Assembly (NCBI RefSeq): GCF_036763085.1
Contig: NZ_JBAIYU010000012.1
Location: forward strand, 1 to 20,613
Direction: 5' to 3'
Length of the DNA stretch: 20,613 nt
Origin: JBAIYU01 sp036763085
GTDB taxonomy: Bacteria > Bacillota > Negativicutes > DSM-1736 > Dendrosporobacteraceae
Shown one piece after another: positions 15,727-20,613 of the stretch. Position numbers and translations under genes: made by a program. The notes beneath the pieces were generated by a model. That model made no database searches. It was not told the origin of the DNA and was given only the letters and a program-made list of their open reading frames with translations. How positions within the stretch are numbered: position 1 is the stretch's first letter; each line of letters begins with the position of its first letter.

Positions 15727-17643
15727 TTGTTGAAAATTGCATTGGGACAAATGGAAACTATACCTGGTAGACCAGATTTGAATACAGCAACTATTATTAA
15801 CATGATACACCAAGCACGTAAAGACAATGTAGATATTATCATATTTCCAGAAATGTCGGTTCCAGGCTACTTGTTGGGTGATCTTTGGGAACAACAAGCA
15901 TTTTTAAGAGATTGTGAGGATTTTGGTCGTCAAATAACGGCAAATTCTCAAGATATATGCGTAATGTTCGGTAACGTAGGAATTGATTGGGATAAACGTA
16001 ATGATGACGGACGAGTACGTAAATATAATGCTTTTTTCGCAGCTTATAATGGTAAGCTGTTAGGTAATAATAACTTCCCCTACCCTTTTCGTATAAAAAC
16101 ACTCCAGCCTAACTACAGAGAATTTGAGGATACAAGACATTTCTATAGCTTACGTAAGCTAGCTGTTGAATTAGATGTTAAAATAGAAAATTTATTAGTC
16201 CCAGTTCAGTTAGTACTTCCTAAAAGAACCTTAAATATTGGTTGTATCTTATGTGAAGATGGCTGGGTAGATGATTATGCAGTTAAACCAATAGCAACGC
16301 TTCATAAACATCACTCAATCGATTTATTTGTAAATATATCTAGTTCACCTTATACTCTTGGTAAAAACAATAAGCGCAATCGTGTTTTTTCAAAACAAGC
16401 TAAAGAAACCCAAGTCCCGCTTATATATGTTAATACCACTGGAATTCAAAATAACGGTAAAACTGTATACACCTTTGATGGAGTCAGCACAGTTTATAGT
16501 GGCAATGGCGAAATTATAGCTTATTGCGAACCTTTTCATTCGGCTGTAAAAACTGTAGAAATTGATCTTAATGATAAAGGATTAAATATTATTGCGACTG
16601 AACCTCCAAATGATCAAACTACAGCCAGCATATATCAAGCACTTCATTATGGTATTGATCGCTTTACAAAATCTCTGGGGATTAAAAAGGTTGTTATAGG
16701 CATTTCCGGCGGTATTGACTCGGCATTAGCCGCTGCTATATATACAAAAGTGCTGGGACCGAGCAATATTCTTTTAGTAAATATGCCAAGTATCTATAAT
16801 TCAAATACAACCAAAAATTTGGCCTTTAACCTCGCAAGTAACCTAGGTTGCTTATATACTGTAATACCAATTCAAGAGTCGGTAAACCATACAATTACTC
16901 AAATTAGCAATAGTGCAATAACGGACCTTCAGAACAACGAAACACTGAAGTTAACAGTGTCACCTTTTGTCTCTGAAAACATTCAGGCTCGTGATAGATC
17001 TTCTCGTATTTTAGCTGGTATAGCCGCAGCTTTTGGCGGTGTATTTACTTGTAACGCTAATAAAAGTGAATTATCTGTTGGTTATTCAACACTATACGGT
17101 GACCAAGCGGGCTTTTTTGCAGCCTTGGCGGATTTGTGGAAGCATCAAATATATGATTTAGCCAGATATATGAATGAGTTCGTTTTTGAACAAGAAATAA
17201 TTCCGCAAGAAACTATAGATATAGTACCTAGTGCTGAACTCTCCTTCGATCAGGCCGTAGACGAAGGTAAAGGCGATCCAATAGTATATCCATATCACGA
17301 TTATCTTTTCCGTTCCTTTATGGAATTTTGGAATAGAGCAACTCCTGAAGACATACTTCAGTGGTATATCGATGGTACTATTGAACAACAACTTGGCTGT
17401 CCAGAAGGTATTATCAGCAAACTCTTTGTAACTCGTAAAGACTTTATTGATGATCTTGAAAAATGGTGGAAACTATATTCGGGAATGGCTGTCGCTAAGA
17501 GAATTCAGGCACCTCCAGTTCTAGCGATAAGTAGACGTGCCTATGGGTTCGACCATCGCGAGGCCCAAAATGGAGTATATTTCACTGCAAAATACTTAAA
17601 TTTGAAAAATCAATTACTTGCAAAGCAAGCTAACACTTTTTGA
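15727..17643 (+). CDS. nadE: Glutamine-dependent NAD+ synthetase
   Basis: A 638-aa two-domain enzyme making NAD+ from deamido-NAD+, ATP and glutamine. The N-terminal half is a nitrilase-fold glutaminase (start LKIALGQMETIPG; E42 in FPEMSVPG; nucleophile C176 in ILCEDGW). The C-terminal half is the ammonia-dependent synthetase with the PP-loop S327-GGIDS (GISGGIDSALAAA) and the conserved NKSELSVGYST and LYGDQAGFFA segments. Length matches the long bacterial form. The start is TTG at 15727 with AGAGGTG seven nt upstream; a second TTG follows directly at 15730. No NAD-responsive riboswitch was recognised in the 187-nt upstream gap. It ends at a bidirectional terminator. Confidence 0.95.
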   Translation: MLKIALGQMETIPGRPDLNTATIINMIHQARKDNVDIIIFPEMSVPGYLLGDLWEQQAFLRDCEDFGRQITANSQDICVMFGNVGIDWDKRNDDGRVRKYNAFFAAYNGKLLGNNNFPYPFRIKTLQPNYREFEDTRHFYSLRKLAVELDVKIENLLVPVQLVLPKRTLNIGCILCEDGWVDDYAVKPIATLHKHHSIDLFVNISSSPYTLGKNNKRNRVFSKQAKETQVPLIYVNTTGIQNNGKTVYTFDGVSTVYSGNGEIIAYCEPFHSAVKTVEIDLNDKGLNIIATEPPNDQTTASIYQALHYGIDRFTKSLGIKKVVIGISGGIDSALAAAIYTKVLGPSNILLVNMPSIYNSNTTKNLAFNLASNLGCLYTVIPIQESVNHTITQISNSAITDLQNNETLKLTVSPFVSENIQARDRSSRILAGIAAAFGGVFTCNANKSELSVGYSTLYGDQAGFFAALADLWKHQIYDLARYMNEFVFEQEIIPQETIDIVPSAELSFDQAVDEGKGDPIVYPYHDYLFRSFMEFWNRATPEDILQWYIDGTIEQQLGCPEGIISKLFVTRKDFIDDLEKWWKLYSGMAVAKRIQAPPVLAISRRAYGFDHREAQNGVYFTAKYLNLKNQLLAKQANTF

Positions 17644-17706
17644 GCCATGCAACAACGCAAGTCGATGTTGCACTTATTCAATAAGAAGTTGATAGTTCTT
17701 AATAGT

Positions 17707-17745
17707 ATAAAAAAATAAGACCCCAACGGGGTCTTATTTTTTTAT
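17707..17745. terminator. Bidirectional terminator between nadE and the zinc-ribbon membrane gene
   Basis: An 18-bp perfect stem (17707-17724 with 17728-17745) with a GACCCC/GGGGTC core and A/T runs on both sides gives a U-tract in each direction. It contains the stop codon of the minus-strand gene (17742-17744). A weaker hairpin (TGCAACA 17648-17654 with TGTTGCA 17666-17672) lies just after the nadE stop. Confidence 0.85.
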
Positions 17746-18101
17746 CTAGATCTTCGCGTTAAAAACAAAAATACTAAAACTAAACCTAATACTAAAAACA
17801 CTATAGGAAGCGCTACAAATACCATAAAAACAACAACGCCAGCAATAACTAGTTTGGTAATCAAACTAGTACTTCCTAAATCAAAACTACTATGCTTAAC
17901 ATATATTCGCTGTTTCGAATTGCTATAGCTATGGCTGCGATACTCTCTCTCCTGGGAATTATCACCATTATCAATGGTTAAACCTTTGAAGTTATCTTTC
18001 TCTTCAGAAGTTAATACCTGTACTCCCTCATTGCACTCTTGGCAAGTACTGCATTTCTCTTCTCCTACATTAAGATGATTACCGCATTTTTCACAATACA
18101 C
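17742..18101 (-). CDS. Small zinc-ribbon membrane protein
   Basis: A 119-aa protein not assigned to a named family. The N-terminus is a zinc ribbon (C3-x2-C6 and C17-x2-C20, with an extra C23). A polar, Ser/Asp/Asn-rich linker (about 30-75) follows, then a long hydrophobic stretch (about 79-114), enough for one long or two short membrane segments, and a basic end (TRRSR). This would place the ribbon in the cytosol if the basic tail stays inside and there are two passes. The start is GTG at 18101 with AGGAGG seven nt upstream. It follows the gene at 18119 by 17 nt and is probably cotranscribed with it. Confidence 0.75.
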   Translation of the reverse strand: MYCEKCGNHLNVGEEKCSTCQECNEGVQVLTSEEKDNFKGLTIDNGDNSQEREYRSHSYSNSKQRIYVKHSSFDLGSTSLITKLVIAGVVVFMVFVALPIVFLVLGLVLVFLFLTRRSR

Positions 18102-18118
18102 GATATATCCTCCTATAT

Positions 18119-19645
18119 TTATAATACGAATAATGAAAGAATGAATCCTTCTTCACTTAAATAGCGTGGGTCAAATTTTTGAAGTTGTAAAATATCAAAA
18201 AGCTTATTGCGATTATTCTTTACACTGCTAGCAGACACACCAACGCTGTCAGCTAATTCATCAGGATCTATATCATTAGTACCATTAATCTGAGCATATG
18301 CAAAAATTACAGCTGCAGCCCAAGTACCAGGCTTTCTGAGTGTAACACTAGTTAATTGGGAGTAATCATACCATAATTTTTTGATAAGGTTTGTGTCATG
18401 TAACGAAAAGCCATAGTCGTGAGCAAGTGATACCAACAATTCTGCCACCTGTTGATTAGGAAGGCAAGTCTCTTTTATTTCTGGAAATTCTTTTTGTATC
18501 TGAAAAGCAGATGTTACATTTACCTTAGCTAATGTTATTAGAACATCTATAGTATGGCGCACTACTAAGGCATGTCGATCGAAAAAATCCTCCATGGTCG
18601 AATTGGGAGATTGAATTTCGTAAATTAATTTTTGACGTAATACTTCATCCTTTATACGCTTCCTTAAATTTGGACTAACTTCGACAGTAGTTATATAATT
18701 TAACATAACTACTCCATTCGAGTAAAGGTGTCCATAAAACAATATCTTCTTTAAAACATTAAACTCAAAATCAGGATAAGGTAGTTCTAAAGTTTCGCCT
18801 GTAAATAAATCGATGCACTCCACCCAATCTGGACCTAATACTCTATTTATATAGAAAACAGTAAACTTAGCCTTTAATAAGTCCTCAACAATCTGACGTT
18901 CATCGGATGTTATATTACCATTTTGGTTAATAGAAAAATGCTTTAGTGGTTTTTCGTCTGTGGTAATTAAATGATAATCAAATAAGAAATAATCCCAAAA
19001 TCCTAGCCAAAAGTCGCTCTGTTCATCATCATTAGTATGTTCGAAAGGACCACTATATAAATAAAGGGCTCTGTCAAAATCATCTATAAATTCTTCCTGT
19101 TGAAAGTATGTGCCTATCTTAACCATAAGTCTTTCAACTGTCTCGCCGACTTTTCTATCCAATTCATCTGTCATTAACAATGCAGCGTCAAAGTTATCGC
19201 TGAATAATCCAATTTCTTCACCGGAGTCTTCATTCAATAGTTTAAGCTGATTGCCACCTGCAATCTCATCAGCCGCACGTGTGATCTCATCTATCCCAAT
19301 AATATATTTTTTGCTATGCAAATATTTATAGAATTCTTTTAATACCTCAAAGAAGTATTTAACAGATTCAATACTTACACTATAATCTGGAATATGACCA
19401 GACAACCACTCAATAGCTGCACTATATTCTTTAGGGGTAAGCTCATCTAAACAATCTGCATCAGAATGTATTAAATAAATAATAAGCATTTGGATATTAT
19501 GCCAACTATTTCTAAGTTCATTATCAGGCGAACCTTGCCAAGCTTTTTGACGAAGAAAACCTTCAACCCATTCTCTCTTTATTATAGGTTCCCATTCTAT
19601 ATCTTCTTCATAAAAAAGTCGTACTTCATCGTACACATTTTTCAT
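18119..19645 (-). CDS. Protein of unknown function with C-terminal HTH/cyclin-like segment (DUF6398-like)
   Basis: A 508-aa acidic, largely helical protein with no signal peptide or membrane segment. I do not recognise the N-terminal ~400 residues. The last ~90 residues contain KPGTWAAAVIFAYAQINGTN followed by DELADSVGVSASSVKNNRNKLFDIL, a pattern like the second cyclin repeat plus helix-turn-helix of TFIIB-type proteins and of DUF6398-like bacterial proteins; a DNA- or RNA-binding role is possible but unproved. The ATG at 19645 (MKNVYDEV) was chosen: AAAGGAG lies 12 nt upstream and an extended -10 lies at 19685-19690, so the in-frame ATG at 19729 would be upstream of transcription. It sits directly downstream of the 5S cluster. 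Confidence 0.7.
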   Translation of the reverse strand: MKNVYDEVRLFYEEDIEWEPIIKREWVEGFLRQKAWQGSPDNELRNSWHNIQMLIIYLIHSDADCLDELTPKEYSAAIEWLSGHIPDYSVSIESVKYFFEVLKEFYKYLHSKKYIIGIDEITRAADEIAGGNQLKLLNEDSGEEIGLFSDNFDAALLMTDELDRKVGETVERLMVKIGTYFQQEEFIDDFDRALYLYSGPFEHTNDDEQSDFWLGFWDYFLFDYHLITTDEKPLKHFSINQNGNITSDERQIVEDLLKAKFTVFYINRVLGPDWVECIDLFTGETLELPYPDFEFNVLKKILFYGHLYSNGVVMLNYITTVEVSPNLRKRIKDEVLRQKLIYEIQSPNSTMEDFFDRHALVVRHTIDVLITLAKVNVTSAFQIQKEFPEIKETCLPNQQVAELLVSLAHDYGFSLHDTNLIKKLWYDYSQLTSVTLRKPGTWAAAVIFAYAQINGTNDIDPDELADSVGVSASSVKNNRNKLFDILQLQKFDPRYLSEEGFILSLFVL

Positions 19646-19684
19646 TAAGTGTTTTATCTCCTTTGTAAAAATACCCACCGTAAC

Positions 19685-19690
19685 ATTATA
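19685..19690 (-). promoter_or_regulatory. Extended -10 promoter for the 18119-19645 gene
   Basis: On the minus strand, TGCTATAAT (TATAAT at 19685-19690) forms an extended -10 about 40 nt upstream of the chosen ATG. No good -35 is seen. Confidence 0.45.
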
Positions 19691-19774
19691 GCATCTAGGC
19701 CTTATAGGGGCTAGTAGTAAGATCTTCATGAAGAGGTATAGTAATTTATATGTTATTAGCTATACATCCTATAA

Positions 19775-19806
19775 CAAAAAAAGCTTACCATAATGGTAAG
19801 CTTTTT
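19775..19806 (-). terminator. Terminator after the third 5S-like unit
   Basis: AAAAAGCTTACCA (19778-19790) pairs perfectly with TGGTAAGCTTTTT (19794-19806). On the minus strand it is followed by TTTTTTTG. It closes the whole rRNA/5S cluster. Confidence 0.85.
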
Positions 19807-19823
19807 AAATCAGCAGGCCGTTT

Positions 19824-19880
19824 CACATATCGCTATGCCATCCGTGGCGCGATATGTACTTGGTCCATCCGGGACCATCG
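19824..19880 (-). other. 57-nt insert in loop D of 5S-like unit C
   Basis: This insert sits exactly in the terminal loop of helix IV, between TGG and AAAC. It folds into two hairpins: TGGTCC/GGACCA (19875-19870 with 19864-19859 on the minus strand) and ACATATCGC/GCGATATGT (with an inner GCCA/TGGC). Both have a CGGA-type loop. Units A and B have no insert here. Confidence 0.65.
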
Positions 19881-19904
19881 CCAGCCAAGTACTTTCGACG
19901 TATA

Positions 19905-19966
19905 ACGTTCTGCTTAAGTAGCTTTATAATATAAACATGTATAGTTTATTACTGCATCTACGTGAC
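19905..19966 (-). other. 62-nt insert in the helix II/loop A strand of 5S-like unit C
   Basis: It replaces a 4-nt CTCG stretch of unit A between TTAAG and TATACGTC. It is AT-rich, with an internal ATAAAC/GTTTAT hairpin, GTAG/CTAC pairing around it and an ACGT/ACGT closure at its ends. It is absent from units A and B. Confidence 0.6.
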
Positions 19967-19978
19967 CTTAACTACTGT

Positions 19979-20053
19979 TACGATGCTGACTTCGATAGCT
20001 TACAATATTGAGGAAGTATATCTTCCTACTTAGTCACTCTCATAGGCGACAAT
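19979..20053 (-). other. 75-nt insert in loop C of 5S-like unit C
   Basis: It lies between CATACC and ACAGTAG of loop C, at the same site as the 73-nt insert of unit B. Its ends match the unit B insert (GTCGCCTATGAGA side and AGTCAGCATCGTA side), while the centre differs and forms an AGGAAG/CTTCCT hairpin. TGACT and AGTCA pair near the ends and close the arm. Confidence 0.65.
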
Positions 20054-20091
20054 GGTATGTGAACAGGTGGAGCAGCCTTGAGCATATTAAC

Positions 20092-20130
20092 AAAATAAAA
20101 AAGCACTCATTAAGCAATGAGTGCTTTTTT
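20092..20130 (-). terminator. Terminator after the second 5S-like unit
   Basis: A 15-bp perfect stem (20097-20111 with 20116-20130; GCACTCATT/AATGAGTGC core) with a 4-nt loop. On the minus strand it runs into TTTTTTATTTTG. Confidence 0.85.
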
Positions 20131-20132
20131 AA

Positions 20133-20312
20133 CCGGCATCTACTTATCCTCCCAGGCCGTTTCCAGCCAAGTACTTTCAGCGTATAAGGGCTTAACTACT
20201 GTTACGATGCTGACTTAGATATTTTTTATAATAAAGATAGCTATATATCACTTAGATAGTCTCATAGGCGACGGTGGTATGGGAACAGATGGAACCTAGG
20301 TCTTAACATAGC
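20133..20312 (-). pseudogene. 5S rRNA-like unit B, with a loop C expansion (copy 2)
   Basis: On the minus strand, TTCCATCTGTTCCCATACC and ACAGTAGTTAAG flank a 73-nt insert in loop C. The rest (CTGAAAGTACTTGGCTGGAAACGGCCTGGGAGGATA) matches unit A. The two base pairs next to loop E are TC/GA in unit A and CT/AG here, so pairing is kept by double changes. Helix I and helix II, however, do not pair well (CTAG opposite CCCT), and its 5' end merges with the terminator tail of unit A. Total length is about 180 nt. It could be an expanded 5S, a derived RNA or an early pseudogene. Confidence 0.65.
20203..20275 (-). other. 73-nt insert in loop C of 5S-like unit B
   Basis: It replaces four loop C nucleotides. 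Its outer 17-20 nt on each side match the insert of unit C, while the centre is an unrelated AT-rich stretch containing a direct repeat TATCTAAGT. GACT and AGTC near the ends can pair and close the arm. Confidence 0.65.
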
Positions 20313-20345
20313 AAAAAGCACTTACCGTGATGGTAAATGCTTTTT
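20311..20345 (-). terminator. Terminator after the first 5S rRNA
   Basis: A stem of 14 pairs with one G-U (20313-20326 with 20332-20345) and a 5-nt loop lies directly after unit A, followed on the minus strand by a T-run (20317-20313). It is related in sequence to the terminator of unit C (shared TTACC/GGTAA and TTTTTAAATCAGCAG flank), so the duplicated unit includes the terminator. Confidence 0.75.
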
Positions 20346-20347
20346 AA

Positions 20348-20461
20348 ATCAGCAGCTTTCTATCCTCCCAGGCCGTTTCCAGCCAAGTACTTTCGACGTA
20401 TACGAGCTTAACTACTGTGTTCGGTATGGGAACAGGTGGAGCCTCGCAGCTATCGCCACTG
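20348..20461 (-). rRNA. rrf: 5S ribosomal RNA (unit A)
   Basis: On the minus strand, about 114 nt with the expected 5S order: CAGTGGCGATAGC, CTCCACCTGTTCCCATACCG, AACACAG..GTTAAGC, GTACTTGG and GGCCTGGGAGG, ending in GCTGCTG, which pairs with the 5' CAGTGGC (7-bp helix I with two wobbles). It lies about 100 nt after the 23S 3' end, as expected for a 16S-23S-5S operon. It deviates from the usual Bacillota 5S: the CAGAAG bulge reads CAGTAG, and loop E reads GAAAGTA/GAGGATA instead of GATGGTA/GAGAGTA. The changes fall on both strands and keep helix V paired (TC/GA), so it is probably functional. Boundaries are estimated to within a few nt. Confidence 0.88.
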
Positions 20462-20538
20462 AATATGTAGGTGAATGTCTTATAAAAGTACATTCCCTGA
20501 AAACTTCACAGAAGATAATTTGCATTTTAGTATCATTT

Positions 20539-20556
20539 CATTCGATGAATCGAATG
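20539..20556 (-). other. Hairpin in the 23S-5S spacer
   Basis: CATTCGA (20539-20545) and TCGAATG (20550-20556) pair around a 4-nt loop between the 23S 3' end and 5S. It may be part of the processing signal. The spacer also carries AGTTTTCAGGGAA (minus, 20493-20505), complementary to the rRNA leader element at 111-123. Confidence 0.5.
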
Positions 20557-20565
20557 CTTGATTAG

Positions 20566-20613
20566 TTAAGTCAAGCCCTCGACCTATTAGTACCAGTCAG
20601 CTGAATCCATTAC
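20566..20613 (-). rRNA. rrl: 23S ribosomal RNA, 3' end (partial)
   Basis: On the minus strand, CAGCTGACTGGTACTAATAGG, then TCGAGGGCTTGACTTAA, is the conserved 3' terminus of bacterial 23S rRNA. The gene enters from the right edge of the window and ends near 20566; the exact 3' end is estimated. The 5S cluster follows it. Confidence 0.93.

Larger units (their letters stand above)
19809..20092 (-). pseudogene. 5S rRNA-like unit C, expanded by three inserts (copy 3)
   Basis: On the minus strand this segment keeps recognisable 5S blocks in the right order: GCTCCACCTGTTCACATACC (helix III/loop C), AACAGTAGTTAAG, ACGTCGAAAGTACTTGGCTGG (loop E/helix IV) and AAACGGCCTGCTGATTT. They are separated by inserts of 75, 62 and 57 nt (19979-20053, 19905-19966, 19824-19880). 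Relative to unit A it lacks about 16 nt between GGCCT and GCTGATTT, removing the 3' strand of loop E and helix V. Total length is about 284 nt against about 114 nt for unit A. With the deletion it cannot fold as a normal 5S, so I class it as a pseudogene or derived RNA. It lies directly after the terminator of unit B, with no room for a promoter. Confidence 0.7.

Noticed and set aside
19646..19729. Longer start (ATG at 19729) for the gene ending at 18119
   Set aside because: It has no ribosome site and would lie upstream of the extended -10 box at 19685-19690; the ATG at 19645 has AAAGGAG.
19824..19880. tRNA-like arms in the unit C insert
   Set aside because: Two hairpins are present but there is no acceptor stem, anticodon arm of the right size or CCA-type end.
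19809..20275. Inserts in the 5S-like units as insertion sequences or transposon remnants
   Set aside because: They are only 57-75 nt, have no terminal inverted repeats of transposon type, no coding remnants and no target-site duplications.

Overview
This looks like chromosomal DNA of a low-GC anaerobic member of the Bacillota. Ribosome binding sites are strong, there are several TTG/GTG starts, intrinsic terminators are common, and there are a cortex/cell-wall type amidase, bacterial Ku/LigD, UvsE, 4Fe-4S and radical-SAM proteins. A spore-forming Negativicute (Sporomusa/Pelosinus-like) is my best guess, but that is inference only. The window lies between two rRNA operons that both run leftward (minus strand). 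The left edge holds the tandem promoters and leader of one operon, whose 16S gene would start just outside. The right edge holds the 3' end of a 23S gene followed by a 5S cluster.

From left to right: two radical-SAM genes (minus, translationally coupled); divergent from them an Amidase_3 gene and an oligoendopeptidase F with a signal peptide (plus); a small double zinc-ribbon gene with its own promoter and a structured ~100-nt leader; a DNA repair operon (ATP-dependent ligase, Ku, LigD-type polymerase, UvsE endonuclease) in which the last three starts overlap or abut the previous gene; PEP carboxykinase (minus) with a 12-bp inverted repeat around its -10 box; a minus-strand operon DUF362 ferredoxin protein - YbaK deacylase - threonine synthase; an 85-aa ACT-like protein similar to hydrogenase regulators; glutamine-dependent NAD synthetase (plus); and two minus-strand genes of unclear function, a zinc-ribbon membrane protein and a ~508-aa protein with a C-terminal helix-turn-helix-like segment.

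The most unusual part is 19.8-20.5 kb. Downstream of the 23S gene there are three tandem 5S-like units, not one, each followed by its own intrinsic terminator. The first (next to 23S) is a full-size 5S with non-consensus but partly compensated loop E/helix positions. The second carries a 73-nt block in loop C. The third carries a homologous 75-nt block in loop C plus a 62-nt block in the helix II/loop A strand and a 57-nt two-hairpin block in loop D, and has lost about 16 nt of the loop E 3' strand. Expanded bacterial 5S rRNAs are known, but a graded tandem series with terminators is worth checking as a possible nursery of 5S-derived RNAs or a set of decaying copies.
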